From: Rhodanobacter sp. C05 | Lineage (GTDB): Bacteria > Pseudomonadota > Gammaproteobacteria > Xanthomonadales > Rhodanobacteraceae | Direction of reading: 5' to 3' | NCBI RefSeq assembly: GCF_002001165.1 | Contig: NZ_MUNQ01000022.1 | Location: 1 to 64,000, forward strand | Length of the DNA: 64,000 nt | Part shown: positions 52,338 to 61,405 of the stretch, in pieces | Numbering within the stretch: the stretch's first letter is position 1 | How the letters are laid out: every line of letters begins with the position of its first letter | The notes under the pieces: generated by a model | What the model was told of the DNA's origin: nothing | What the model saw: only the letters and a program-made list of their open reading frames with translations | The model's database searches: none | Translations under genes and position numbers: made by a program

Positions 52338-53102
52338 ATGACAGTGCCAGCGAAGCCAACCTCGCCGCAGATCTATGCAAGGTTCGGCGGCTTGCTCTAT
52401 CTCGCCATCATCGTGACCGGTGCGCTCGGTGAACTGTTCATTCGTGGCAAGTTGGTGGTGCCGGGCAATGCGGCGGCCACCGCCAGCAACATCCTGGCCT
52501 CAGAAACGCTGTGGCGTCTGGGCATCGCCGGCGACCTGGTGATGCACGTATGCGATGTCTTCGTGATGTGGGCGCTCTATGTCCTGCTGCGACCGGTAAG
52601 CTGGAACGTGGCCCTGCTGAACCAGCTGCTCAACCTGATCCAGACGGCCGTGCTGGTGGCCAACAAGCCGAACCTGCTGGTGCCGCTGTTCCTGCTGGGA
52701 GACGCGCCTTACCTCAAGGCCTTCGAGCCGGCGCAGCTGCAGGCGTGGTCGTACGTCGCGATCCGGCTGCACGAATATGGCTTCGGAGTCGGACCGATCT
52801 TTTTCGGATTCGTGTGCCTGGTGGAATGCCATCTGATCCGCAAATCGGGATATCTGCCACGCTTCCTCGGCGTGCTGATGCAGATCGCGGGTACGTGCTA
52901 TCTGATCAACGGCTTTGCACTGCTGCTCGCCCCCGACTTCGAGGGGCGACTCTTTCCCTTCATCCTGATGCCATGCCTCGTCGCGGAACTGTCGCTTGCA
53001 CTATGGCTGCTGGTGAAAGGCGTGAACATGCAGGAGTGGGCACGCCGTACAGGCTCGGCCTCGGCCGAGGGCTCCGCGGCGACGAGCCTCTGTCAGGGAT
53101 AG
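52338..53102 (+). CDS. DUF4386 family membrane protein
   Basis: 254 residues from MTVPAKPTSP with GGAG just upstream; the longer reading from 52275 is rejected. It has six hydrophobic segments. The block YARFGGLLYLAIIVTGALGE near the N-terminus, followed by FIRGKLVVPGNAAATASNI, is typical of DUF4386. SYVAIRLHEYGFGVGPIFFGF and GYLPRFLGVLMQIAG also match. No biochemical function is known for the family. It is divergent from the broken serine hydrolase and convergent with the amidohydrolase. Confidence 0.85.
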   Translation: MTVPAKPTSPQIYARFGGLLYLAIIVTGALGELFIRGKLVVPGNAAATASNILASETLWRLGIAGDLVMHVCDVFVMWALYVLLRPVSWNVALLNQLLNLIQTAVLVANKPNLLVPLFLLGDAPYLKAFEPAQLQAWSYVAIRLHEYGFGVGPIFFGFVCLVECHLIRKSGYLPRFLGVLMQIAGTCYLINGFALLLAPDFEGRLFPFILMPCLVAELSLALWLLVKGVNMQEWARRTGSASAEGSAATSLCQG

Positions 53103-53120
53103 TCTGAATAAATCTTTGCC

Positions 53121-53148
53121 CGTCGTCCCAGCAAAAGCTGGAATGACG
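53121..53148. repeat. REP-like palindromic element
   Basis: Imperfect palindrome cgtcgtcccagc-aaaa-gctggaatgacg between two convergent genes. Its arms match the widespread CGTCATTCC.GC...GC.GGAATGACG type of intergenic repeat in proteobacteria. It probably also ends transcription from both sides. Only one copy was noticed in the window. Confidence 0.6.
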
Positions 53149-53165
53149 AGTAATTCAAACCAGCC

Positions 53166-54662
53166 TTAGCGCAGTCCTACGGTACCGTTGGCTGCCTTGA
53201 CCAGCTTCGCCGGGTCGTAGCCCACGCCGTCCTTGAACACCAGCTCGACGTTTTCGATGTCCTTGATGTTCTTCACAGGGTTGCCGTCGATCAGCACCAG
53301 GTCGGCGGCCTTGCCGGCTTCGATGGAACCGATGCGCTTGTCCTCGCCCATGAAGCGTGCGCCGTTGATGGTGGCGATCTGGATCGCCTGCAGTGGGGTG
53401 AAGCCCGCCTCCACCAGCAGCTCCACTTCGTGCTGGTCGCCGTAGCCGGCGATGACGCCGCCAAAACCGGTGGGATCGAGTCCGGCCAGCAACGTGCCGC
53501 CCTGCTGCACGAACGCATGCTCGAAATCCTCTTCCAGCCTGAACACCTTCGTCCAGGGCGAGTCGTGCATGCCGGCAATGCGTTCGCGGCTCTTGAGGTA
53601 TTCCACCCGGGTTTCCGGCAGCATCGCGTCCAGCACGCGTGCATCCACCGGCGCGCGGCCGGGCACGAAGGTCTCGAACACCGGCAGGGTCGAGGTGACC
53701 GCCACGTGCATCGACACCAGGTGTTTGATCAGCTGCCGGATACGCGGATCGTCGACGCTCATCGTTGCAAGGTTGGCCACGGCGAGCTTGGTATCCGGAC
53801 AGATATCCGGCTGCTTGCCGGCGGTGAATTCGGTGTCCACCGGCAGCCCATGCTCCAGGTCGTCGATGCCGAGGTCGGCCGCTTCGGTGAAACCGATCGT
53901 GCACAGATGCCCGGTCACCTTGATCTGTTTCGCATGTGCCGCCGCGATCGCCGCGGAGAGTTCGGCGCGGGTGATGTGCATGTACGCCTTGAACGAGGTC
54001 GCGCCCTCGCTGATCCAGTAGTTGACCGTATCGGTGGCGTCGGCCGCGTCCACCAGCTCGTGCATCTGCGGCGTAAAGCTGCCCTTGCCTTCCAGATACG
54101 GTCCGGTGGTATGCATCTTCGGCCCGGGAATCTTGCCGGCGTCGATCGCCTTCTTCAGCTCGAGGTCGGTGTACGGCTCGGTGCTGCCGGTGGTGCGGAT
54201 GGTGGTGACGCCGCCAGCCAGATAGAGCTTGGAAAAGCTCGAGGCCTGCTCGGGATAGATCGCCTCCTTCGCTTCCGGATTCACCTTCGGCGCCGGATAG
54301 AACATGTGGTCGTGCATGCCGACCAGGCCCGGGATCAGCGTATGCCCACTGCCGTCGATCACCGTCGCATCCTTCGGCAGCTTCACGTGCTTTCCGACTT
54401 CAGCGATGAGGCCGCCGCGCAGCAGCACCGTCCGGTTTTCCCGTGCCGGCGTGCCGTTGCCATCGATCACCCGCACATGGGTGATCGCCAGCAGCGGTTG
54501 CGCATACTTCACGAACTGCTGCGTCTGCGCCGACAACTGCGGCGCCTGCGCCCCGGCTGATGTGGCAGCGCAGAGCCCCGCCAGTGCGACGGCCAGCAGG
54601 GTATGCCGGCAAGTGCTGATCGGCGGCCGGACAGACGCGAAGCGGCAGGCTTTCGTAGACAC
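53166..54662 (-). CDS. exported amidohydrolase (imidazolonepropionase-like)
   Basis: 498 residues with GTG start at 54662, GGGAG seven bases upstream and a signal peptide (LLAVALAGLCAATSAGAQA). TIM-barrel amidohydrolase: metal ligands HDH in GLVGMHDHM, lysine in FKAYMHI, histidines in VTGHLC and DLEHGL, and aspartate in AGLDPTGFGG. The flanking beta-sandwich is VIDGNGTP at the start and GSIEAGKAADLVLIDGNP at the end. Relatives act on dipeptides, lactones or organophosphates, so the substrate is unknown. A similar but distinct copy lies at 56647-57975. Confidence 0.9.
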   Translation of the reverse strand: MSTKACRFASVRPPISTCRHTLLAVALAGLCAATSAGAQAPQLSAQTQQFVKYAQPLLAITHVRVIDGNGTPARENRTVLLRGGLIAEVGKHVKLPKDATVIDGSGHTLIPGLVGMHDHMFYPAPKVNPEAKEAIYPEQASSFSKLYLAGGVTTIRTTGSTEPYTDLELKKAIDAGKIPGPKMHTTGPYLEGKGSFTPQMHELVDAADATDTVNYWISEGATSFKAYMHITRAELSAAIAAAHAKQIKVTGHLCTIGFTEAADLGIDDLEHGLPVDTEFTAGKQPDICPDTKLAVANLATMSVDDPRIRQLIKHLVSMHVAVTSTLPVFETFVPGRAPVDARVLDAMLPETRVEYLKSRERIAGMHDSPWTKVFRLEEDFEHAFVQQGGTLLAGLDPTGFGGVIAGYGDQHEVELLVEAGFTPLQAIQIATINGARFMGEDKRIGSIEAGKAADLVLIDGNPVKNIKDIENVELVFKDGVGYDPAKLVKAANGTVGLR

Positions 54663-54944
54663 GGTTGGACTCCCAGTAGCGAGGCAGGCACGGCCCTGCC
54701 GATCGATCAGAACCACTATCGCACGATAGAAGCAGATGGCGCAGCCAGCACCTGCACTCTGCGCACGATGATGGAAAGATGGGACTGCGGCGCAAGCCAT
54801 CGCAACCGATGTCTTCCCGTTGGTATCCAATGTCCCGTACACGACCCATGCATGCATCCAGGAGATGGCCACCATGAAAATCATGGCCGTCCTCGCCCGT
54901 TGACGCTGTGCGGACTCAACTCACTGGCCACGCCGAGGCATTGC

Positions 54945-56015
54945 ATGAAACTTTTCATCCTGATCGTCGTCTTGCTCTTCTCCCGTGGCGCCATGGCGCA
55001 GTCAAAAGACCTGGGCGGATTCATTGACGCGTATGCAAAGGCGCATCATTTCAACGGCTCGATCCTGGTACAGAAACACGGTGAGATCCGTTACGCGAAG
55101 AGCTTTGGGCTGTCCAATATTCCCTTCAGGATTCCCAGCACACAGCAGACCCGATACAAGATCGCGTCCATCACGAAGCTGTTCACATCAGTATTGATTC
55201 TGCAGCTCTACGAACAGGGCAAGCTTGATCTGAACAAGCCGATCCAGACCTATTTGCCCGACTACGCGGGCGAGGCGGGGAGCAAGGTATCCATCCACCA
55301 GTTGCTCAATCACACCTCAGGCCTTCCAAGCTTCGACGGAATCTCTGATCATGCGACAGCCATTCGCGATGGCATCCCCGTCTACGAGATGCCCCACACA
55401 AGCGATGAACTGCTGACGAAATACTGCAGCGGTCACCTCATCAGCATCCCCGGCAAGGTGTTCAACTACAACAACGCCGACTACGTCGTTCTGGGAAAAA
55501 TCATCGAGCATCTGTATGGCGAGCCGTATGAGCAGGTACTGAAGGAAAGAATTCTCCAGCCCCTGAAGATGAATGACTCGGGCTTTCTGCATCAGGGCGA
55601 CATTGTCGACCGCCTGGCCGATACGTACTTCTATCGCGACGATCGCAAGGTCTTGTCCAATGACCTGCCGGTGTATCCGGAGAACTGGTATGCCGCCGGA
55701 GCGATGTATTCCACAATCGGCGACCTCATGAAATTCTCCAATGCCCTGTTCGGCCTGAAGCTGATCAAGCAGGCTACGCTTGACCGCATGATCAAGCCCG
55801 GACTGGACGACTATGGCTACGGAATATGGTCGTATGAAGCCACCTTGAAGGGAACGAAACATCCGGTTGTAAAAAGACCCGGTGCGATCATGGGTGCCCA
55901 GACCCAGTTATTCCATGTGCTCGATCAGGACATCACGATCATCATGCTTGGCAATACGGGAACAACCGACTCGGACGTGTTCGTGGCTGAGATTGCCAAA
56001 CAAGCGGTCGACTGA
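54945..56015 (+). CDS. exported serine hydrolase (class C beta-lactamase/DD-peptidase family)
   Basis: 356-residue precursor with signal peptide MKLFILIVVLLFSRGAMA. The active-site motifs are S75-x-x-K78 (ASITKLF) and Y175-N-N177 (FNYNNADY). The third motif is weak: KRPGAIMG stands where HxG is usual. HQLLNHTSGLPSF is the conserved pre-motif helix. Codon use looks less GC-biased than neighbours in places (AAG, ATT, AAT frequent). It lies head-to-head with the exported amidohydrolase across 282 bp and upstream of gntK. It could be a peptidase or esterase. Confidence 0.88.
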   Translation: MKLFILIVVLLFSRGAMAQSKDLGGFIDAYAKAHHFNGSILVQKHGEIRYAKSFGLSNIPFRIPSTQQTRYKIASITKLFTSVLILQLYEQGKLDLNKPIQTYLPDYAGEAGSKVSIHQLLNHTSGLPSFDGISDHATAIRDGIPVYEMPHTSDELLTKYCSGHLISIPGKVFNYNNADYVVLGKIIEHLYGEPYEQVLKERILQPLKMNDSGFLHQGDIVDRLADTYFYRDDRKVLSNDLPVYPENWYAAGAMYSTIGDLMKFSNALFGLKLIKQATLDRMIKPGLDDYGYGIWSYEATLKGTKHPVVKRPGAIMGAQTQLFHVLDQDITIIMLGNTGTTDSDVFVAEIAKQAVD

Positions 56016-56072
56016 TCCAGCGCAACCGGACTACGCTGCAAAACAAGCATGTGCTTTGAACGAGGAACGTCG

Positions 56073-56585
56073 ATGGTGGTCGTGGTGATGGGCGTGTCAG
56101 GCAGCGGCAAATCCAGCTTCGGGCAAGCGCTGGCCAGTGCGCTGGGCTGGGATTTCCTCGAAGGCGATGACATGCACTCGCCGTCGAATGTCGAAAAAAT
56201 GCGCGCCGGTATCGCACTCGACGACGACGATCGCCGCCCATGGCTGGATCACATCGCCACCTGGATCAGCCGCGAAGCCCACCAGGGCCGCGATGGCGTA
56301 GTGACCTGCTCCGCACTCAAGCGCATTTATCGCGACCGGCTACGCCAGACCGGCGCGCCGGTGCGCTTTGTCTATATCCGCGTGGAGCGCAGCGAGCTGG
56401 AGCGCCGCATGCGGCAGCGCAGCCACTTCATGCCGGCGTCCATGCTCAACAGCCAACTACAGGCCCTGGAAGAGCCGGACAGTGACGAAGCCGCACTGAT
56501 GTTGTCGGGAAACCGCACCATCGATGAAATGATGTCGGAAGTGCGTCGCTGGTTGCAGCGGAGCAATATTCGATCCACTGGCTAG
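56073..56585 (+). CDS. gntK: gluconokinase
   Basis: Phosphorylates gluconate to 6-phosphogluconate with ATP. 170 residues from MVVVVMGVSGSGKSS with GAGGAA upstream; the ATG at 56049 adds eight unlikely residues. The P-loop is GVSGSGKS. EGDDMHSPSNVEKM is the gluconate-site block, and VTCSALKRIYRDRLR and RSHFMPASMLNSQ are family motifs. It stands alone, without a gluconate transporter or the GntR regulator nearby. Confidence 0.93.
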   Translation: MVVVVMGVSGSGKSSFGQALASALGWDFLEGDDMHSPSNVEKMRAGIALDDDDRRPWLDHIATWISREAHQGRDGVVTCSALKRIYRDRLRQTGAPVRFVYIRVERSELERRMRQRSHFMPASMLNSQLQALEEPDSDEAALMLSGNRTIDEMMSEVRRWLQRSNIRSTG

Positions 56586-56646
56586 CCGGGTACGAAAGTC
56601 CCGCAAACCCATGAAGGGTGACCGTATCTTGATTCGACGGGAAGCC

Positions 56647-57975
56647 TCAGCCGCCGTCCTTCTGGTAGATCCGGCCATTCTTGATCACGTACGCGATTTT
56701 TTCGGTGTTGTGGATATCGTGTGTCGGATCGGCCGTCAGCACCACCAGGTCGGCGCGCTTGCCGGAGCTGATCGTGCCGCGTTGCGTCGATTGTCCCATC
56801 GCGGCTGCACTGACTTGCGTGGCCGCGTGGATCGCCTCGATCGGTGTGAAACCGCAATGCTCGACCAGTAGCGCCATTTCCGTGTGCACCAGGGGTAAAG
56901 CGTGCAGATTCGGCCCGTGCGCATCGGCGGGAAACCCCGAACTGTCCGTGCCGACATCGATCAGTACGCCTTGCTGGTGCGCCAGCTCGGTTACCGCATA
57001 GCTCCACGGCATGATGCCGGCACCTACACTTTTGGAGTCATGTTGTGCCTCCTCCTCGAACGGCAGCAGCGTGGCGTCGAGTATCGTGCCGTGCTGCTTC
57101 ATCGCCTTGAACAGCGCAAGGATCTGCGGCGCATCCGGCCGGATATGTGCGAAATCGCCCATGGCACGCACCCTGTAGTCATCCGGCACCTTCGGCGTCG
57201 CCTCCCAGACCAGATAAGGACTGTGTGAAATGGTGTCGACGCCAGCCTCCACCGCATCGCTCGGCGTGGCCGGGAAAATTGTCGCGTGCGTCCATACACG
57301 CAGGCCTTGGCGATGCGCTTCCGCGGTGATCTTCGTGACCAGGCTTGCAGGCAAATTGGCATACAACTTGAGCGCGGTCGCTCCGGTGCCCTTGGCTTCA
57401 GCGACAGCAAGCGGGATGTCGGTGGTCGGGGTGATCGCCTGCATCCATGGCGCAAAGCCCAACGGCTCGCCTGCGGAAGCTTCCTGCGCGCGTACATCCT
57501 CGACAAAGAACGTGGGGCCGGCCATCAACGCCACGTAATAAATGTCCGGCGATGGCAGCGCATCCGAATTCGCCTCCCCTGCGAGGTAGCCAATCAGGCG
57601 GTCGTCGCCGGCCATGTCGCGAATAGCGGTAACACCGCCACGCAAGAGCGCCTGCAAGTGCGGCTGGTAGTGTACGAAATCCGGCTCGGCACCCGTGAGA
57701 TGCACGTGCGCATCGATCAGGCCCGGGATCACATAGTGTCCGCTCAGATCTTCCACGCGCGCCGCCTTTGCTGCCGGGCGGCTACCGTCCGGATAGATCG
57801 CCGCAATGCGCTCGCCGTCGATCGCGATGGTCATGTTCGGTTGCGCTGGCGTGCCGGTGCCGTCGATGACCGTGGCATGGGTCAGCAGCAGAGGCGGCTC
57901 GGTGGCAAGCACCGGTGTGGCCAGCGCGGACAACATCAACAGTGCCATGCACTTCATGAAGATGCTTGCGGACAT
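56647..57975 (-). CDS. second exported amidohydrolase
   Basis: 442 residues from MSASIFMKCMALLMLSALAT, with GGGA eight bases upstream; the long reading from 58134 is rejected. A signal peptide ends near ATPVLA. Metal ligands: HVH in GLIDAHVHL, lysine in ALKLYAN, histidines in WTHATIF and TISHSPY, and aspartate in DVGTDSSGF. VIDGTGTPA and GTISSGKRADLVVLTADP form the outer beta sandwich. It differs clearly from the copy at 53166, so the two are not a recent duplication. The substrate is unknown; peptides or lactones are possible. Confidence 0.9.
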   Translation of the reverse strand: MSASIFMKCMALLMLSALATPVLATEPPLLLTHATVIDGTGTPAQPNMTIAIDGERIAAIYPDGSRPAAKAARVEDLSGHYVIPGLIDAHVHLTGAEPDFVHYQPHLQALLRGGVTAIRDMAGDDRLIGYLAGEANSDALPSPDIYYVALMAGPTFFVEDVRAQEASAGEPLGFAPWMQAITPTTDIPLAVAEAKGTGATALKLYANLPASLVTKITAEAHRQGLRVWTHATIFPATPSDAVEAGVDTISHSPYLVWEATPKVPDDYRVRAMGDFAHIRPDAPQILALFKAMKQHGTILDATLLPFEEEAQHDSKSVGAGIMPWSYAVTELAHQQGVLIDVGTDSSGFPADAHGPNLHALPLVHTEMALLVEHCGFTPIEAIHAATQVSAAAMGQSTQRGTISSGKRADLVVLTADPTHDIHNTEKIAYVIKNGRIYQKDGG

Positions 57976-58130
57976 TTTCTGTTTCCCATTTGTATGGCAG
58001 GCGATCTGGAATTCGGATGAGAGCGCAGTCCCGAAAAAGCGCAACCCGGCCACTGTCTTGAGATCAGCGGAACAGTTGCAGCAACCCCAACGCACCGGCA
58101 GCCGAAGATCTGATTCCAATGCTCCCGATG

Positions 58131-58724
58131 TCACTGGGCTTTCTGCGTGAGCAAGCCGATCCGGCTGCCGTCCGGCACATCCACATTTGGCACCAGATCG
58201 TCGGCGGTGAACGGCTTGCCATCAAGCCCGACACCACGCAGGTAGTAGTGATCGTTGCCGATCCGCTCGTAATAGAACGGGCGCGGGATGGTCGTCGACG
58301 GATCGAAGGTCATCAGCATGCTTTGCCCGGAGGACGCCTTGCGCAGCGCATCCAGTGACGGTGGGTAGGTACCGTGCTGCAACCGGTAGAACTCGATCTG
58401 CGGCACCAACGCATTGATGGTGGACTGCGCCATCTGCGCACGCAGGCCGTCGTAGACACCGCCACGCTGCACGAAACCAAAATAGAACAGGCTGCCATAC
58501 AGGATCACGCTGAACGCGATGCCGCCCGCGCCGAGCAAGGCCAGTACCCCACCGCCCTTCTTCCGCGAACTGAGCCCGATGGCGATCGCGATGACACCGA
58601 CGAAGATGCCCAGCAACGGAACAAACGAGGCGCAGCCGAAGGCGTAGTAACCGCCTGGCAACGGCGGTCGTGGAGCAACAGGCAATGCGGGCGGCGTAGC
58701 GCTTGGAGTCAGATCATCGACCAA
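58131..58724 (-). CDS. membrane protein with pseudopilin-like C-terminal domain
   Basis: 197 residues. A proline-rich cytosolic N-terminus (PPALPVAPRPPLPGG) precedes two membrane segments (about 27-52 and 58-85). The second is followed by a periplasmic domain whose helix INALVPQIEFYRLQHGTYPPSLDAL and end PFYYERIGNDHYYLRGVGLDGKPFTADDL follow the pattern of GspG-type pseudopilins, without the prepilin cleavage site. Function unknown. Confidence 0.8.
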   Translation of the reverse strand: MVDDLTPSATPPALPVAPRPPLPGGYYAFGCASFVPLLGIFVGVIAIAIGLSSRKKGGGVLALLGAGGIAFSVILYGSLFYFGFVQRGGVYDGLRAQMAQSTINALVPQIEFYRLQHGTYPPSLDALRKASSGQSMLMTFDPSTTIPRPFYYERIGNDHYYLRGVGLDGKPFTADDLVPNVDVPDGSRIGLLTQKAQ

Positions 58725-58897
58725 TGGTGCATCCCCCGGTATTTGGCAGGCTCATTATGCCTGTACCGGCTGAGCGCATACTTATATTCATGTCAGAGAA
58801 CCAGAGGACCATCGCCCGATCTGCACATGAATAGCAACTTCATGGTTGCATTTATCCCGAGGCGACCCTAGCCTGATATGCAACCAGGAGGTGGCAT

Positions 58898-59341
58898 ATG
58901 AACGACTGCATCGAGAAATCCATCGAGTTGAAGGCACCGGTATCGCGCGTGTGGCGCGCACTCACCGATTACCGCGAGTTTGGCGAGTGGTTTCGCGTAA
59001 AGCTGGACGCACCATTCGAGCCGGGCAAGGTGGCCCGGGGGCAGATCACCTACCCGGGCTATGAGCATGTCGTCTGGCGAGCGACGATCAAGGCGATCGA
59101 GCCCGAGCACCTGTTTTCGTTCACCTGGCATCCGTATGCGGTCGATGCCAGCGTCGACTACGAGGCCGAAACGCCCACCCTGGTGGAGTTCAGGCTGGAG
59201 CCCAGCACCACCGGCACCCTGCTGCGGATCACCGAGACCGGTTTCGACAAGATTCCCTGTGGGCGTCGTGCCGAAGCATTCCGCATGAACGAGGGTGGCT
59301 GGACCGCGCAGCTGGAAAACATCCGCAACCATGTCGCGTAA
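58898..59341 (+). CDS. SRPBCC (AHSA1-like) domain protein
   Basis: 147 residues preceded by a strong AGGAGGTG site. The AHSA1/START-like fold is shown by IELKAPVSRVWRALTDYREFGEWF at the start and the amphipathic helix GGWTAQLENIRNHV at the end, with VEFRLEP strands between. Such proteins bind hydrophobic ligands or act beside ArsR regulators. The gene overlaps the downstream ArsR gene by 11 bp. The order SRPBCC then ArsR is the reverse of the common ArsR-first layout. Confidence 0.9.
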   Translation: MNDCIEKSIELKAPVSRVWRALTDYREFGEWFRVKLDAPFEPGKVARGQITYPGYEHVVWRATIKAIEPEHLFSFTWHPYAVDASVDYEAETPTLVEFRLEPSTTGTLLRITETGFDKIPCGRRAEAFRMNEGGWTAQLENIRNHVA

Positions 59342-59678
59342 CCCGCTCGCCAGGCTGTCCCGTCAATCGGATGCGACCGCCACCGTCTTTGCCGCATTGG
59401 GCGACAGTACCCGTCTCTCGCTTGTACTGGCGCTGAGCCGCGGCAACCGCCAGTCGATTGCCCAGCTCACCGAAAGCAAACCGTTGACCCGCCAGGCGAT
59501 CAGCAAGCATCTGCGCATTCTCGAAAGCGCCGGCGTAGTCAGCAGCCGGCGCGAGGGACGGGAAAACCTGTTCGCGCTGAACCCGCAAGCGCTCGACGAG
59601 CTGCGCAGCTACGTCGAGCAGATTTCCGGGCAATGGGACGCTTCGCTGGCACGGCTGAAGGCATTCGTGGAAAAGTGA
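59331..59678 (+). CDS. ArsR-family winged-helix regulator
   Basis: 115 residues beginning MSRNPLARLSRQSDA inside the end of the SRPBCC gene (11-bp overlap, different frame). The winged helix covers ALGDSTRLSLVL, IAQLTESKPLTRQAISKHLRIL and AGVVSSRREGRENLF. No metal-binding cysteine pair is present, so it is of the non-metal, SRPBCC-associated group and probably represses its own operon from 58725-58897. Confidence 0.92.
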   Translation: MSRNPLARLSRQSDATATVFAALGDSTRLSLVLALSRGNRQSIAQLTESKPLTRQAISKHLRILESAGVVSSRREGRENLFALNPQALDELRSYVEQISGQWDASLARLKAFVEK

Positions 59679-59763
59679 CTGCGCTATCCGAAGCATCCGT
59701 TGTCGCGCATGTCAGCCAGCAGGTCCCGACACTTACGCAGCTCATATATCAGGGGAATCGCAT

Positions 59764-60447
59764 TTGGAAATCCCTACCGTCACATCGCGCGTAGTCGCCG
59801 AGATCTATCGCGGAATCGAGTTTCCGAGCGACTGGATCGACAAGCCCGACGTCCTGAACCTCGGCATGGCCCGCGATCTGCTGGTGTCGGTGGCGGCGAT
59901 GTTCGATGGTGACCTCAAACCCGTCGCGCTCTGTTGGCGTGTCGACGGTCGTGAAGAGCGGTTCGTGCATGCCCAGCCGAACGACCCTGATGGCAGCTCG
60001 CTGCTAGACGAGCTGCACCGTGACCTGAACGATGAGAGCTTGCACCTGGGTCCAGCCGACCTGCTGGCGACCATGCTCTGGACGCCCGATGAACTTCGAG
60101 CTGACCAGGGCCAGTCGGTTCACCGGATCGCTTTCGCACAGGGGCGACCTGGTTACAGCTCCTCGATGACCGGCTGGAGCATCGCTGCGCGCACGCTGGT
60201 CGCAAGGGCTGGCGATCTGTTGTTCATGACACGCCGTGCTGATGATGACCTGGTTTTTCCCATGCCTGCCAATATCGAGGAAATGCATAGTCGGCTGGGA
60301 TCGGGTGATCCGAAAACCCTGATCGTGCTTCCCGGCGGTGTCGCCAGCACGACCGACACTCACGTCGGCCGAAAGATGGCGTTGCTGTTCGGCGGCCTCA
60401 TCGTGCTTGGGGCATTGATCAGCGCATTCATGCTTGGCCAAGATTGA
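59764..60447 (+). CDS. orphan protein with C-terminal membrane anchor
   Basis: Not recognised. 227 residues starting at TTG (59764), eight bases after AGGGGA. A soluble alpha/beta N-terminal part is followed by a single hydrophobic segment at about 205-224 (ALLFGGLIVLGALISAFML) directly before the end, so it looks tail-anchored with the bulk in the cytosol. No cysteine-rich or nucleotide-binding motif was found. It may be co-transcribed with the SRPBCC-ArsR pair, 85 bp upstream. Confidence 0.7.
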   Translation: MEIPTVTSRVVAEIYRGIEFPSDWIDKPDVLNLGMARDLLVSVAAMFDGDLKPVALCWRVDGREERFVHAQPNDPDGSSLLDELHRDLNDESLHLGPADLLATMLWTPDELRADQGQSVHRIAFAQGRPGYSSSMTGWSIAARTLVARAGDLLFMTRRADDDLVFPMPANIEEMHSRLGSGDPKTLIVLPGGVASTTDTHVGRKMALLFGGLIVLGALISAFMLGQD

Positions 60448-60527
60448 AGCGGGGAATCAAGCCTCTTATGCCCCGTGCGGCTCGGGCATGGCCAGCATGG
60501 AAATGCTGGAATGTCTTTGCCCCTTTG

Positions 60528-61301
60528 TTACAGCGCTTGGCGCCTCGATCGTGCCAGTGAGTCCGCCACCACCCAGGCTGCGCCAGTCAAGGCAATATTC
60601 AGCGCGTTCTCGCTCAAGATCCAATGACTTGAGGGATTGGCCGCCAGCATCGGCCCGTGCACCAGCAGGGTGAAGGACGCGTACATCGCGGTGAGGATGA
60701 TCGCAGCAAGGCGTGCACGCACGCCCGTCAGGATCGCAACACCCGCAGCGATATGGCCAAGCCCGGTCGCATACGCCCAGAACACTTGCGAAGGCGGCAG
60801 CCATTTGGGGACCAGCGGAGCAGTGAAATTCATATAGACAAAATGCGCGCCGCCGAATACCAGTGCACAAACCCCGAATGCCAATTGGCCCACGCGTGTG
60901 AGGCGTGCGGCCAGAGCCGCATCGATCCTTGCGTTGGCCGCATAGACGATCAACCCGCCGGCTGCGATCGCGACCTGCTCAGCAAGGCTTTCGTAAGTGC
61001 CATATTCGGCGAAATGACCGAGCGCCGCGTGGCCATTCATCAGGATGACGACGATGAGTGCGTAGTAGGCGGTAAGTCCCGCGGCGCCCCAGACCACGGT
61101 CCGACGCCACTCGACGGCCGCGCCTGCAACGAGCATGAATGCCGCAGCGACATAGGCCAGCACGTCACGGCAGGGAAAGTCCTTGGGTACCGGCTGCCCC
61201 GTGTCGAAGGTTCCCCATGCCAGACAGAGCACGCCCAGCGCCATCACGCCCAGGCCGTAGACACGCCAACCGAAGGCCCCCGTGGCTTTTTTCGCGGTCA
61301 T
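60528..61301 (-). CDS. DoxX-like membrane protein
   Basis: 257 residues from MTAKKATGAFGW with GGAGGAG upstream; the longer reading from 61358 is rejected. It has seven or eight hydrophobic segments. The C-terminal half (QLAFGVCALVFGGAHFVY, FWAYATGLGHIAAGVAIL, RLAAIILTAMYASFTLLVHGP) has the DoxX/SURF4-like four-helix pattern; the N-terminal half adds further helices. Function unknown. It is convergent with the tail-anchored protein gene. Confidence 0.78.
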   Translation of the reverse strand: MTAKKATGAFGWRVYGLGVMALGVLCLAWGTFDTGQPVPKDFPCRDVLAYVAAAFMLVAGAAVEWRRTVVWGAAGLTAYYALIVVILMNGHAALGHFAEYGTYESLAEQVAIAAGGLIVYAANARIDAALAARLTRVGQLAFGVCALVFGGAHFVYMNFTAPLVPKWLPPSQVFWAYATGLGHIAAGVAILTGVRARLAAIILTAMYASFTLLVHGPMLAANPSSHWILSENALNIALTGAAWVVADSLARSRRQAL

Positions 61302-61386
61302 GACTCCTCCACCTTCGATTGCGAACACGCAGCCCGAGCAATGATCAGGCCTGACCATGCCAATGGTAAGACTGACCGACCCAGGA

Positions 61387-61405
61387 AAAGGGAGATGATC
61401 CCTTT
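61387..61405 (-). terminator. hairpin downstream of the kinase gene
   Basis: Perfect 7-bp stem (aaaggga 61387-61393 with tcccttt 61399-61405), loop gatga, followed on the minus strand by TTCCTGGG after CCCTTT. It lies about 130 bases past the kinase stop. The rest of 61302-61534 shows no gene. Confidence 0.45.
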
